DNA of 63,133 nucleotides from DASPKW01 sp038244055 (GCA_038244055.1 JBBRTW010000002.1:1-63133), one strand, 5' to 3'; shown: positions 49,216 to 58,268, counted from the stretch's first letter. The notes: generated by a model not told the origin, from the sequence alone. Translations and numbers: made by a program.

Positions 49216-50106
49216 TCACTGTCTCCGATGCAAAAACCCAATCAAACTCTCCGCCAGCGGTTTATCCGTCACGAAAGTCGTCATCTCCGCGCGCATCCCC
49301 CGGCACGCCTCCTCCAGGTCCCGCGCGTGCCGCTTCTGATTCTCCTGATATGCCGACCGCACCAGTGATGGCTCGCACAACGAAGCCCTCTCCCCTTCCA
49401 GCCCCCTGAACCGCGTCCAGTTCCGAAACGGAAAGTCGATCTCATCCCGATCCAGCACCCGCAGCGCGATCACTTCATGCCGGTCGTGCCGCAGATGCGC
49501 CAGCCCTTCTCGAAACGCGCTGCTCGGCACCATCAGATCGCTGATCGCCACGATCAGCGCCCGCCTTTGCAGTCTCTGCGCCGTCTGGTGAATCGCCTGC
49601 GCCAGCCCGGATGGACCCTTCGGGCCGATCTTCTCGATCGCCCCCACCACCTGCGACAACTGCGCCGTCCCCGTATGCGGCGCTAACCAGCTCACGATCT
49701 TCTGCTGAAACAGGCAAAGCCCCACGCTCTCGGTCTGCCCCAGCATCAGATACGCCAGCGAAACCGCCAGCCGCGCCCCGTACTCGAATTTCGATCCCCA
49801 TCTCCCCCCCTCCCCATAATTCATTGATCCCGACCCATCCAGCATTAAGACGCACTTGAGGTTGGTCTCCTCATCGTACTCCTTGATGTAATGCCGATCC
49901 GTCCGCCCGAGAACGCGCCAGTCCAGCCGCCGCGGCTCATCGCCCGGCACATAAATCCGATGCTGCCGAAACTCAATGCTGGCCCCTTTCATCGGACTCT
50001 GATGCGAGCCGATGGTCGATCCCTCCACGACGCTCCGCGCCGTGAGCTGCATATGATTCAGCCGCTCCACCAGCGAAGGCTCAAGATAACGGGAGATGAC
50101 GCTCAC
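49216..50106 (-). CDS. DUF58 domain protein
   Basis: 296 residues. DUF58 signatures are VEGSTIGSHQSPMKGASIEF, REYVPGDEPRRLDWR-type sequence read here as YVPGDEPRRLDWRVLGRTDR, and YIKEYDEETNLKCVLMLDGS followed by GSMNYGEGG, a VWA-like metal site. Later parts are LMLGQTESVGLCLFQQKI and RRALIVAISDLMVPSS. DUF58 proteins usually sit beside MoxR ATPases and BatA/VWA genes. Here it is followed by the BatA gene, with a repeat region between; no MoxR gene is adjacent. Confidence 0.88.
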   Translation of the reverse strand: MSVISRYLEPSLVERLNHMQLTARSVVEGSTIGSHQSPMKGASIEFRQHRIYVPGDEPRRLDWRVLGRTDRHYIKEYDEETNLKCVLMLDGSGSMNYGEGGRWGSKFEYGARLAVSLAYLMLGQTESVGLCLFQQKIVSWLAPHTGTAQLSQVVGAIEKIGPKGPSGLAQAIHQTAQRLQRRALIVAISDLMVPSSAFREGLAHLRHDRHEVIALRVLDRDEIDFPFRNWTRFRGLEGERASLCEPSLVRSAYQENQKRHARDLEEACRGMRAEMTTFVTDKPLAESLIGFLHRRQ

Positions 50107-50443
50107 GGATGGATTCTATCCTGAGCACGCCGTCTGTTGCGAGCGGGGCCGGCGTGGCGGAGAAAACTAAAAACGAAAAACCTAAAGCGGGGCGGCCGAA
50201 AACATCGCGAAGAGGCAAAGGTGCAAAGAAGCAGAGAAGAGAAGAAAAATGGATTGGGGATCCGGGATGGCGTGAGCTTCCCTAAGAATGGTGGGCACGC
50301 CGACCCTCTATTTTCCATTCTCAATCCTCTATCCTCCATCCTCAAATTTCCTCTTTGCCCCTTTGTACCTTTGCCTCTTTGCGCCCCGCATTTGCCCCGA
50401 ACCCCGAATAACGCCCCCCGCCTGAAGTTTTTCGTTTTTAGTT
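50107..50443. repeat. Large nested inverted repeat between DUF58 and kinase-like genes
   Basis: Left modules: 'aaaactaaaaacgaaaaacc' (50163), 'gaagaggcaaaggtgcaaag' (50209) and 'gggatccgggatggc' (50258). Right modules in reverse order: 'tctatcctccatcctcaaat' (50328), 'cccctttgtacctttgcctc' (50355) and 'gtttttcgtttttagtttta' (50428). The outer pair are complementary, so the 337-bp spacer could fold into one long stem. A partial copy of the left module ('aaaactaaaaacgaaaaact') is at 56399. Confidence 0.75.
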
Positions 50444-51364
50444 TTAATCAAGGCGCGGCATCGGCGTCGGCAGCACCTGCGGTGTCCGCATCGGGGCCGG
50501 CGAGATCCGCGAAATCGGCTGAAACGCCGCCGGCGGCGCCCCGGCCGGCGCGGGCGGACGGGGCATCTTGATCATCCCGAAATGCCATAACCCCGCGAAC
50601 AGCAAAATCCCCCCCAGCGCCAGCGCGATCGCCCCCGTCATCGACCTTCTGCGAATCCGCCTCCCCAAATGCCGCGCCGGCCCCTCCTCGCGAACCTCGG
50701 CCGGCTCGCGGGCCTCGATCAGCGCGCTCATTTTCCCTGCCAGTTGCCTTAAAGTCAGCCCCTGCTCCCGCGCCCCCTCCACCAGCCGGCCCAGAGGCGT
50801 ATCGATCTCCCCGCGGTGCTCCAGCAGGTCCCCCAGCAGCGCCAGCAGATCCACCACATCCCCGTCCGGTTCGCTGTACAGCAATGGACTGACATGCGTC
50901 AGCACCACCCGCCTACCCCCCTCGGCCAGGATCACGTTCTCCCCCTTGATCGCCCCGTGGACGATCCCCCGCGCATGCAGCATTTCCACACCCATGACCA
51001 ATTCCCGCGCCGCCAGCAGAAAATCCCGCCCCCCGCATTGAGACGTGGACGCATACTCAATCAAATTCTGCCCCTGCACGAACTCCCACACCAGGTAAAC
51101 CAGCCCCGCATCCCGCTCCACACCATATAGATTAGCCACCCCCGTGTGAGCCAGCTCGCGAACCCGACCCAGCCGGTCCTTAATGCTCGGATGGAGCTGC
51201 CCCTTCCATAAACAGTCGTCATCGAGAACTTTAAGCGCCACCACTCGCCCACCCGGCGCGGCCGCCAACCAAGAATGACCCTCCGACATCGCGCGGATCA
51301 CTTCGTATCCACCGATCTCGGATCGTCCAACGTCGGATTGGCCCAATGTAGCGGTCTGTTCCAT
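50444..51364 (-). CDS. Membrane-anchored protein kinase-like protein, probably inactive
   Basis: 306 residues. An N-lobe with VVALKVLDDD (Lys45, the ATP lysine) is followed by GVANLYGVERDAGLVYLVWE, and the C-lobe segment LHARGIVHGAIKGENVILAE. This last aligns with the catalytic loop H-R-D-x-K-x-x-N of Ser/Thr kinases, but the catalytic Asp is Ala138. The DFG metal motif is replaced by T-H-V (156-158). After a helical section comes one membrane helix (GAIALALGGILLFAGLWHF) and a Pro-rich tail. It is probably a pseudokinase scaffold. The gene stands alone on the minus strand, divergent from the subtilase. Confidence 0.8.
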   Translation of the reverse strand: MEQTATLGQSDVGRSEIGGYEVIRAMSEGHSWLAAAPGGRVVALKVLDDDCLWKGQLHPSIKDRLGRVRELAHTGVANLYGVERDAGLVYLVWEFVQGQNLIEYASTSQCGGRDFLLAARELVMGVEMLHARGIVHGAIKGENVILAEGGRRVVLTHVSPLLYSEPDGDVVDLLALLGDLLEHRGEIDTPLGRLVEGAREQGLTLRQLAGKMSALIEAREPAEVREEGPARHLGRRIRRRSMTGAIALALGGILLFAGLWHFGMIKMPRPPAPAGAPPAAFQPISRISPAPMRTPQVLPTPMPRLD

Positions 51365-51727
51365 GGTGCGCAATCTTGAAGTGCCGCAAGTTTATCCGCG
51401 CCGCCTTTTGAATGCCAACAAATCTCTGTATTTCAACTCCCCCCCGCGGCGTCCTTTTCCTCAGGGTCGGGAGCCGGCCACCAATGACGTCCCCTAGGCC
51501 GATTGTCGTTCACCGGCTCCCGACCCTTTTTCGGAATCCGTCCGATAATGAGTCCCCTTTTTGCCCTGACCGGAATTGTCCCTTCCATTGGCATAACAGG
51601 CCATGCTATCGTGGGACAAAGGCGACCCGCGGCATGCGATTCTCATCGTCTTCTCATACTTAATCGTGAAGTTGCCTGCCGCCTCGCCCCTCGTATTGGT
51701 GTATTGTTGATCTCCCGGAGGAAATGA
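51365..51727. other. Intergenic region with an inverted repeat
   Basis: 363 bp between divergent genes. 'gggtcgggagccggccacca' (51465) and 'caccggctcccgaccctttt' (51512) form a hairpin with a T-run, of the same family as 21365-21428. In the last 12 bp is GGAGG, the ribosome binding site for the subtilase gene. No promoter was assigned. Confidence 0.6.
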
Positions 51728-53815
51728 ATGTCAGCCAGCCGTAACCAATCCAAAGATTGGCGTCTCGATCAACTCGAAGACCGCCGCCTTCTCGCCTGGG
51801 GCACCTATCCCGTGCTCATCGGCCAGGATCGGGCCGTCGCCAATTTCCCCGGCATCACCGGCAAGGGCGTCAACATTGCCCAGATTGACTCCGGCGTCGA
51901 TTTCAACCATGCCAATCTTCAGGGGGTCATCTGGACCAACCCCAACGAAATCGCCGGCAACGGCAAAGATGATGATGCCGATGGCTACGTCGATGATGTG
52001 AACGGCTGGGATTTCTACAACAACGACAAACTTCCCGAAGATCAAAACAACCACGGCACCGCCACCGCCGGCATCATGGCCGCCAAGCCCTTCACCTTCG
52101 GCGGCGCAACGTACCAGGGCATCGCCACCGGCGCGAAGATCATCCCCCTCAAAGTCTCCGACCCCACCGGCGCGGCCTCCCTCGCCTTCTCCCAGCGCGT
52201 TGAGAAGGCCCTGCAATGGGTCGAAGCCAACTACGTCAAAGACAATATCCGCATCATCAATATGTCCGTCCGCACGACCGATGCGGCCGAGTATTTCGCA
52301 ACCTACTCCGATGAAATCTCCCGTCTCTCGGCCGATGGTGTTCTGATCATCGCCGCCGGCGGCCAGGAAGATCCCAACGCCGATGTCGTTTACCCCGCGG
52401 CCGATGCCAAGGTCTACGGCGTCAGTGTCCTCAATTCCAACGGCACCTTCCCGGTGGATACCGTCAATCGCGGGCCGGGCATCGATCTTCTCGCGCCCGG
52501 CAATGGCGTGCCTCTGGTCCTTCGCGGCGGCGGTTTCCAGGCCGGCGCGGAAGCCACCAGCTACTCCACGCCCTTCGTCTCGGCCGCCGCCGCGCTCATC
52601 CTCCAGCTCAACCCGAACCTCACCCCCGCCCAGGTCATCCAGATCCTCAAAGACTCCGGCCAGAACGTCAAAGACACCTCGACCATCTACGCCCACAGCG
52701 GCCTGACCTACAAGCGCATCAACATCTACGATGCCCTGCGCCTGACTTACGACCGCTTTGCCACCCAGAAACCCTTCGTCACACCTCCGGGCGCCAATGC
52801 CACCATCCAGGCCGAGAACTTCGACGTCGGCGGCGATGGCATCGCCTATCACGATATCGACGCCGGCACCGGCAGCACCAACCTGCGCACCTCCGGCGTC
52901 GAACTGGCCGTCACCAACGACACCGGCGGCGGATATGCCGTCACCTCCACGCGCCCGGGCGAGTGGATCGAATACACCGTCAACCTCGCCACCGCCGGCA
53001 CCTACAGCCTCAACGCCCGCTTCGCGGCCGCCTCGGCCGGTGGGTCATTCCACGTCGAATGGGATGGCGTCGCCAAATCCTCCTCCATCGCCGTTCCCGC
53101 CACCGGCTCGGCTTCCACCTGGTCAACGCTCAAATCCCCCTCGCTCGCCCTGACCGCCGGAACGCACGTCCTCCGTATCGCCTTCGATTCGCAGAGCGCT
53201 GCCAATACCGCCGGCAGCTACAACTATTTCTCCCTGGTCCCCGTGACCACCGCCATCAACCATACCTTCACCAGCGCCGATATCGGCCTGCCCCGGGTCG
53301 CCGGCAGCACCGTCATCGTCGCCGCGCCGTCCGCCTACAACCTCGCCTCGGCCGGCGCTGATTTCTCCGGCGCCGCCGACAACGGCCGATTCCTCTACAC
53401 GCCCGTCACCGGTAATTTCGACATCTCCGTCCGCGTCGCCTCCCTCAGCAACACACAGGCCTGGGCCAAGGCCGGCCTGATGGTCCGCAACTCCGTTAAA
53501 GCCAACTCGCGCAACGTCTTCGCCCTGGTCACCCCCGGCGCTAACGGCTATCACCTTCAATCCCGCGCCTCCACCGGCGGCACGACCACCATGTCGGCCG
53601 GGACTCACGCCGTCGCCTATCCAAATAGCTGGATCCGCCTCAAGCGCGTCGGCAACCTCTTCACCGCCTACTACAGCACCAACGGCACGAGCTGGACACA
53701 ATACTCCTCGACCACGGTCGTCCTCAACTCGACCGTCTACGTTGGCCTGGCCCTCAGCAGCGGCAACCCCGCACTCACCACCGGCGCTAAGTTCCGCGGG
53801 CTGAGCCTGAGTTGA
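51728..53815 (+). CDS. Secreted S8 family subtilase with C-terminal carbohydrate-binding-type domain
   Basis: 695 residues, ATG 51728 with GGAGG 6 bases upstream. The N-terminus LDQLEDRRLLAWG is the planctomycete LE-x-R-x-LL motif of exported proteins. The catalytic triad of S8 peptidases is visible: Asp54 in AQIDSGVDFNH, His109 in NNHGTATAGIM, Ser278 in ATSYSTPFVSA. The oxyanion region SVRTTDAAEYF precedes it. At about residues 358-510 a CBM6-like domain follows (IQAENFDVGGDGIAYHDIDA with GEWIEYTVNLATAGTYSLNA). A final beta domain (DISVRVASLSNTQAWAKAGL, MVRNS) resembles DUF1349/LamG-like folds. It is probably cell-surface or secreted. Confidence 0.9.
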   Translation: MSASRNQSKDWRLDQLEDRRLLAWGTYPVLIGQDRAVANFPGITGKGVNIAQIDSGVDFNHANLQGVIWTNPNEIAGNGKDDDADGYVDDVNGWDFYNNDKLPEDQNNHGTATAGIMAAKPFTFGGATYQGIATGAKIIPLKVSDPTGAASLAFSQRVEKALQWVEANYVKDNIRIINMSVRTTDAAEYFATYSDEISRLSADGVLIIAAGGQEDPNADVVYPAADAKVYGVSVLNSNGTFPVDTVNRGPGIDLLAPGNGVPLVLRGGGFQAGAEATSYSTPFVSAAAALILQLNPNLTPAQVIQILKDSGQNVKDTSTIYAHSGLTYKRINIYDALRLTYDRFATQKPFVTPPGANATIQAENFDVGGDGIAYHDIDAGTGSTNLRTSGVELAVTNDTGGGYAVTSTRPGEWIEYTVNLATAGTYSLNARFAAASAGGSFHVEWDGVAKSSSIAVPATGSASTWSTLKSPSLALTAGTHVLRIAFDSQSAANTAGSYNYFSLVPVTTAINHTFTSADIGLPRVAGSTVIVAAPSAYNLASAGADFSGAADNGRFLYTPVTGNFDISVRVASLSNTQAWAKAGLMVRNSVKANSRNVFALVTPGANGYHLQSRASTGGTTTMSAGTHAVAYPNSWIRLKRVGNLFTAYYSTNGTSWTQYSSTTVVLNSTVYVGLALSSGNPALTTGAKFRGLSLS

Positions 53816-54148
53816 ATTGGGTCCATCACGATGGTTTGAGTTGCGTTGCTGAAATTCTCCATGCAACCAATGGAACCGGTGCGGGTTCGCCAGGTTCCTT
53901 GTAAGGCGGGAGAGAGAGCAAGGCGCGCGGACATTAGGGGCGGCACCGCGATGGGGATTTCATCCGTGGAGCCTTCTCGCTTCAGAACACAACCATTCCA
54001 TGGGAACGTCACATCCGCGTGAACGTGTACGTAAGTATGGAGGCCGCGTGTACAATCCCCGACCCTCGTCAATGAGTTGGCGTATCAACTCCGCGGATGA
54101 GATAAAGACATAGAACGGCTCGGATCATGCCCGGGAAGATGCAGAGAC
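53816..54148. other. Intergenic region, nothing recognised
   Basis: 333 bp between the subtilase and mnmG. No tRNA, repeat of the known families, terminator or promoter could be supported on either strand. Confidence 0.5.
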
Positions 54149-56389
54149 ATGCGGAATGACTATGACATTGTCGTGATCGGTGGCGGGCACGCCGGGGCGG
54201 AATCAGCCTGGGCCGCCTCGAGCCTGGGGGCTTCGACACTGCTGGTCTCGCTGGACCCGATGCGCATTGGCCAGATGTCGTGCAATCCGGCCATCGGCGG
54301 ACTGGCGAAGGGGCAGATGGTGCGCGAGGTCGATGCGCTGGGCGGGCTGATGGGCCTGGCCATTGATGCCACCGGCATTCAGTTCCGCATGCTCAACCGC
54401 AGCAAGGGCCCGGCCGTGTGGGGGCCGCGGGCGCAGGCCGACAAGTACAAGTATGCGGCCGAGGTGCAGCGGCTGCTGGGGACGTGCGGGGGGTTGGATG
54501 TGGTGGCGGGGGAGGTGGTGGAGATTTTGGTGGAGGAGGGTTCAGGGTTCAGGGTTCAGGGTTCAGGATTCAGGATTCAGGGTTCAGGGTTCAGGGTTCA
54601 GGGTTCAGGACATGAAGAGGAGAAGTTGGAAGTTAGAAGCGAGAAGCGAGAAGGTCAGCCGTCTGTTGTCCGTGGTCCGTTGTCAGTTGCAATGGACCAC
54701 GGACAACGGACCACGGACCACGGACAACAATTAACCATGGACAATGGACGATTGACCGGCTCCCAATCCGCAATCCACAATCCGCAATCCGCAATACCCT
54801 CCGTCACTGGCGTTCTTCTCGCCAACGGCACCCGTCTCTCCTGCCGCGCTGTCATCGTCACCACCGGGACCTTTCTCCGCGCGCTCATGCACACCGGCGA
54901 GACCAAGACGGAGGGTGGCCGGGTGGGCGAGGCGACGGCCAGGGGATTGTCGCCTTGCCTGGCGAAGTTGGGCTTGGAACTGGGGCGACTCAAGACCGGC
55001 ACGCCGCCGCGGCTGCATCGCGATTCGATCGATTTCGATCGCTTCGAAATCCAGGAAGGCGATCTGCCGGCCATTCCGTTTTCGTATTTGAATGAATATC
55101 AGAAGTTAGAAGTTAGAAGCGAGAAGCGAGAAGGTCCGTTGTCCGTTGTCAGTGGTCCGTTGTCAGTTGCCGAAGGCGACGCATCCCCCACGACTAACAA
55201 CGAACAACTGACAACGGACCACGGACCACGGACCACGGACAACCTATTGACCATTGACAATGGACAATGGACACCTTCACTGAAACAAGTCTGCTGCTAC
55301 CTCGGCGCGACCAACCCCGCCATCCACGAGATTATCCGCGCCAATCTTCACCGCGCGCCGATGTATTCGGGGCAGATTCAATCGACCGGGCCGCGCTATT
55401 GTCCTTCGATTGAAGACAAGGTCGTGCGCTTCGCGGAGAAGACTTCGCATCATATTTTCCTCGAGCCCGAGGGGCTGGATACGCCGGAGATTTATGTCAA
55501 CGGCATCAGCACCTCGCTCCCGGCCGATGTGCAGGAACAGATCATTCGCCTCGTGCCCGGTTTGGAGAAGGCGCGGATTCTCCGCTACGGCTATGCGGTG
55601 GAATACGACATGGTCTGGCCCAGGGAAATCCGCAGCACGCTGGAGACCAAGAAGATCTCCGGCCTGTTTCTGGCCGGGCAGATCAATGGAACGAGCGGGT
55701 ATGAGGAGGCCGCGGCGCAGGGGCAACTCGCGGGGATCAATGCCGTCGCCTACGCCAAAACCGGTGTCGCCGATTTCGTGCTCGGCCGGGATGAGGCGTA
55801 CATGGGCGTGCTGGTGGATGACCTGGTGACCAAGCCGCCCATCGAGCCGTATCGGATGTTCACCAGCCGGGCTGAGCATCGCCTGCACCTGCGCACCGAT
55901 AACGCCGACCAGCGCCTGACCCCGCGCGGGCGGGCGATTGGTTTGGTGGATGAGGATCGCTGGGCGCGCTTCAATGCGCGGCAGTCGGCCATTGAATCGA
56001 CGATGGAGTTTCTGCGGGCCCAGCGCATCGCGGGTGAATCGGCCGCCGACTGGCTCAAAAAGCCCGGCGCGGATTGGGCGGGTCTGGTCGAGGTCTTGCC
56101 GGCCGCGCGGTCGATCCACCCAGCCGTCGGCGCGCTGGCCGAGATCCGCGTCAAGTACGCCCCCTACATCGAGCGGCAGGCGCGGGCGATCGAGAAGTTC
56201 AGCAAGCTCGAAGAGAAGGCGATCCCGGCCTGGGTGGATTACGCCAAGGTGGTCGGCCTACGGAATGAGGCGCGGGTGAAACTGGCGCAGTTTGGGCCGA
56301 GAAGCCTGGGACAGGCGCTGCGGATCAGCGGGATCACCCCGGCCGATGTGACGCTGCTGGCGGTGCATCTGGAGCGGGGGAGGGTTTGA
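54149..56389 (+). CDS. mnmG: tRNA uridine-34 modification enzyme MnmG (GidA) with two inserted loops
   Basis: 746 residues, against about 610-630 in the family. MnmG with MnmE installs carboxymethylaminomethyl groups on U34 of tRNA using FAD and NADH. The FAD site is VIGGGHAGAESAWAASSLGA, then CNPAIGGLAKGQMVREVDAL. Both family signatures are present, GPRYCPSIEDKVVRF and AGQINGTSGYEEAAAQG. The C-terminal helical domain ends RISGITPADVTLLAVHLE. The excess of about 140 residues comes from two repeat-encoded insertions, at residues about 131-216 and 318-374. Without them the length is about 603. Both are in frame and lie in loops between conserved blocks, so the enzyme may still work. Confidence 0.92.
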   Translation: MRNDYDIVVIGGGHAGAESAWAASSLGASTLLVSLDPMRIGQMSCNPAIGGLAKGQMVREVDALGGLMGLAIDATGIQFRMLNRSKGPAVWGPRAQADKYKYAAEVQRLLGTCGGLDVVAGEVVEILVEEGSGFRVQGSGFRIQGSGFRVQGSGHEEEKLEVRSEKREGQPSVVRGPLSVAMDHGQRTTDHGQQLTMDNGRLTGSQSAIHNPQSAIPSVTGVLLANGTRLSCRAVIVTTGTFLRALMHTGETKTEGGRVGEATARGLSPCLAKLGLELGRLKTGTPPRLHRDSIDFDRFEIQEGDLPAIPFSYLNEYQKLEVRSEKREGPLSVVSGPLSVAEGDASPTTNNEQLTTDHGPRTTDNLLTIDNGQWTPSLKQVCCYLGATNPAIHEIIRANLHRAPMYSGQIQSTGPRYCPSIEDKVVRFAEKTSHHIFLEPEGLDTPEIYVNGISTSLPADVQEQIIRLVPGLEKARILRYGYAVEYDMVWPREIRSTLETKKISGLFLAGQINGTSGYEEAAAQGQLAGINAVAYAKTGVADFVLGRDEAYMGVLVDDLVTKPPIEPYRMFTSRAEHRLHLRTDNADQRLTPRGRAIGLVDEDRWARFNARQSAIESTMEFLRAQRIAGESAADWLKKPGADWAGLVEVLPAARSIHPAVGALAEIRVKYAPYIERQARAIEKFSKLEEKAIPAWVDYAKVVGLRNEARVKLAQFGPRSLGQALRISGITPADVTLLAVHLERGRV
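54540..54797. repeat. Repeat-derived insertion 1 inside mnmG
   Basis: 258 bp of modules in order: tandem 'ttcagggttcagggttcagg' (54541-54610), 'agttagaagcgagaagcgag' (54633-54653), a palindromic block 'ccgttgtcagttgcaatgga' with 'ccacggacaacggaccacgg' (54665-54728), 'atggacaatggacgattgac' (54737-54757) and 'atccgcaatccacaatccgc' (54765-54796). Length is a multiple of three and no stop is created. It interrupts the segment between VVEILVEEG and SVTGVLLANG. Confidence 0.85.
55101..55272. repeat. Repeat-derived insertion 2 inside mnmG
   Basis: About 171 bp with the same modules as insertion 1: 'agttagaagttagaagcgag', then 'ccgttgtcagtggtccgttg' facing 'accacggaccacggaccacg', and 'attgaccattgacaatggac'. 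It is in frame and separates FSYLNEYQ from LKQVCCYLGATNPAIHEI. Confidence 0.85.
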
Positions 56390-56636
56390 GAGGGGGGGAA
56401 AACTAAAAACGAAAAACTTAAAGCGGGGGAGCCGCGTTCGTATGGAACAAACCGGGACACCTGGGACAAGCCGGGACAGAGCGCCGGGAGCGCAGCGACC
56501 AGAGCGCCGTCCAGGATGGCACGGGGAGGTGGGACTGAAACATGAAGCCCTTCGACTTCGTTCAGGACAGGACATGAAACATGAGGATTGGCGGGAACGG
56601 CGCGGCGGGTGAGCGCGGGAGGGGTACAATGCGGCG

Positions 56637-57200
56637 GTGAGACGACTGGGACGGTATATCTTCAATGGGATTACGGCGCTGTCGCTGCTGCTGTGCGCGG
56701 CGACGGTCGTGCTTTGGGTGCGGAGCGATGGCACCTGGAACGGCGTGGAACGCATCGTGCCATACCATTGCGTTGAACTGGCCACCTATGATGGGGAATT
56801 GTGGAATTGCTGGATGGAGCGGCGATCGTACAGGGAGGCTTGGGAAGCAGGTTGGCGAACTCGCAGTATTCGCGACACTGACCAGACCTATATGCATTAT
56901 GAACCGCACTGGTCGGGAGTCTACTACCCATATGAACACGAGGCCGCGTTCGCGCTGGGGATCAAGCGATTCGAGGGCCGCATCAAGTCGGGTCATTTCG
57001 TGATCTACACCGTCCCGCTCGCGTGCCCGGTCATTATCTTTGCGATCGCCCCGGCAGCATGGATCGGGCGGAAATTGATCGCCATCCGCCAAAAGCGCCG
57101 CCACCGCCCCGGCCTCTGCCCCATCTGCGGCTATGACCTCCGCGCCTCCCCCGAGCGCTGCCCCGAATGCGGCACGGCAAGAGTCACTCATAGCAAGTAG
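56637..57200 (+). CDS. Membrane protein with C-terminal zinc ribbon
   Basis: 187 residues from GTG 56637. One membrane helix near the start (GITALSLLLCAATVVLWVRS), an extracytoplasmic domain of about 100 residues (YHCVELATYDGELWNC), a second helix (VPLACPVIIFAIAPAAWIG) and a zinc ribbon CPICGYDLRASPERCPECG. This architecture is widespread in planctomycetes and its function is unknown. The 250-bp spacer before it holds a repeat arm ('aaaactaaaaacgaaaaact') and 'gggacacctgggacaagccg' words. Confidence 0.7.
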   Translation: MRRLGRYIFNGITALSLLLCAATVVLWVRSDGTWNGVERIVPYHCVELATYDGELWNCWMERRSYREAWEAGWRTRSIRDTDQTYMHYEPHWSGVYYPYEHEAAFALGIKRFEGRIKSGHFVIYTVPLACPVIIFAIAPAAWIGRKLIAIRQKRRHRPGLCPICGYDLRASPERCPECGTARVTHSK

Positions 57201-57249
57201 CCCTGCTCCTCATCCGATTCCTAATCCAAATCTTCATCCTGCTCTTACT

Positions 57250-57360
57250 CTTCCGCCGGTGGGGGTGAAGAGGAGAAAGATGAAGATCAAGATGAGGAGC
57301 GTGAATGGGAGCAAGATCGGGAGCGGGAATAAGAGCAGGATCGCTCCGCAATGCCGAAAT
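57250..57360. repeat. Direct repeat copy 1 flanking the toxin-antitoxin pair
   Basis: A 110-bp unit, beginning 'cttccgccggtgggggtgaa' and containing 'gaagatcaagatgaggagcg' and 'gagcaggatcgctccgcaa', ends 10 bp from the toxin stop. Copy 2 is at 58158-58268, about 92% identical by eye. Confidence 0.8.
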
Positions 57361-57369
57361 CACCTTGGG

Positions 57370-57762
57370 TCAAACCGATGGCAGCAGAGAGACCGCGTAC
57401 CTTTGGATGACCGGATCGACCGTGGCAAGTGTCAACCCGTGTTGAATCGCTTGAGCGATCAGAATCCGATCAAATGGATCGCGGTGGATCGGCGGGAGCG
57501 CAGCCAGATGAATCATCGCGGACTCATCGATCGGCAGGCTGGCAAACCGGTGCGCCTCGCGCTGGCGCGGGAGGTACTCGGCCGGCCCTGCGGGTAGCGG
57601 CAGTTTCCCGAGCGCGTGCTTGATGACCGCTTCCCATACCGAGGCTGTGCTTAACATCACTTCGTTCGATGGATCGATCAGCGCAGCCCGAAAGGCCACA
57701 GGCAGCTTCGCGTCGCCGGTGATGTGCCAGAGGAAAACGTGCGTGTCGATAAGGATTCTCAT
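57370..57762 (-). CDS. PIN-domain toxin (VapC-like)
   Basis: 130 residues. The PIN nuclease acidic residues are visible: Asp6 in RILIDTHVFLWH, Glu in STASVWEAVIKHALGKL, Asp in HRDPFDRILIAQA and Asp in TLATVDPVIQRY. PIN toxins of this type cleave RNA (often tRNA or rRNA) and are neutralised by the partner antitoxin. Its start overlaps the antitoxin stop by 4 bp (ATGA), a usual arrangement. A 38-bp fragment of its 5' end is duplicated at 58440. Confidence 0.88.
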   Translation of the reverse strand: MRILIDTHVFLWHITGDAKLPVAFRAALIDPSNEVMLSTASVWEAVIKHALGKLPLPAGPAEYLPRQREAHRFASLPIDESAMIHLAALPPIHRDPFDRILIAQAIQHGLTLATVDPVIQRYAVSLLPSV

Positions 57763-58007
57763 TGCCCCTCGAAATCGTTCAGCAGTTCCTCCGGCAACGG
57801 CGCATCAAAATCATCTGGCACCGTGAATTCTCCCGCCGCCAGGCCCCATGGACGCGGGCCGGCGGGCGTTGCGGCCAGCGGCTTAACTTCCGCCACGGCG
57901 CGCTGGCCATCGAGGAGGAGAATCTCCTCGCCCGCCGCGACCCGGTGGAGAAAATCCGCCGGGTTGCGCTGGATGTCTTGTACGCTGATCGTGCTCATTG
58001 GTTGCAT
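57759..58007 (-). CDS. Phd/YefM-type antitoxin
   Basis: 82 residues from ATG 58007 (ATG 57998 is an alternative start). MSTISVQDIQRNPADFLHRV followed by AGEEILLLDGQRAVAEVKPL is the Phd/YefM DNA-binding fold. The acidic C-terminus (EFTVPDDFDAPLPEELLND) would wrap the toxin. Such antitoxins also repress their own operon. It is upstream of and coupled to the PIN toxin gene. Confidence 0.85.
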   Translation of the reverse strand: MQPMSTISVQDIQRNPADFLHRVAAGEEILLLDGQRAVAEVKPLAATPAGPRPWGLAAGEFTVPDDFDAPLPEELLNDFEGQ

Positions 58008-58157
58008 TCTACCCGGCAAGAGGCGGGAAATCGAAGAGCGATTGGGCGCCAATCCATCTTCGATCTTCCGTTCGCAGGGAGGCATGAGTTTATCGCATCG
58101 ACTGCCGCCGGCATGAATGAACTCGCTTCGGCCAATGCACGGTTCAACCCAACACCC

Positions 58158-58268
58158 CTTCCGCCGGCGGGACTCGAAGAGGAGTAAGATGAAGATCAAG
58201 ATGAGGAGTGTGAATGGGAGTAAGATCGGGAGCGGGAATAAGAGCAGGATCGCTCCGCAACGCTGAAA
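58158..58268. repeat. Direct repeat copy 2
   Basis: Second copy of the unit at 57250-57360, beginning 'cttccgccggcgggactcga', with 'gaagatcaagatgaggagtg' and 'gagcaggatcgctccgcaac'. It lies on the antitoxin's upstream side. Confidence 0.8.
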
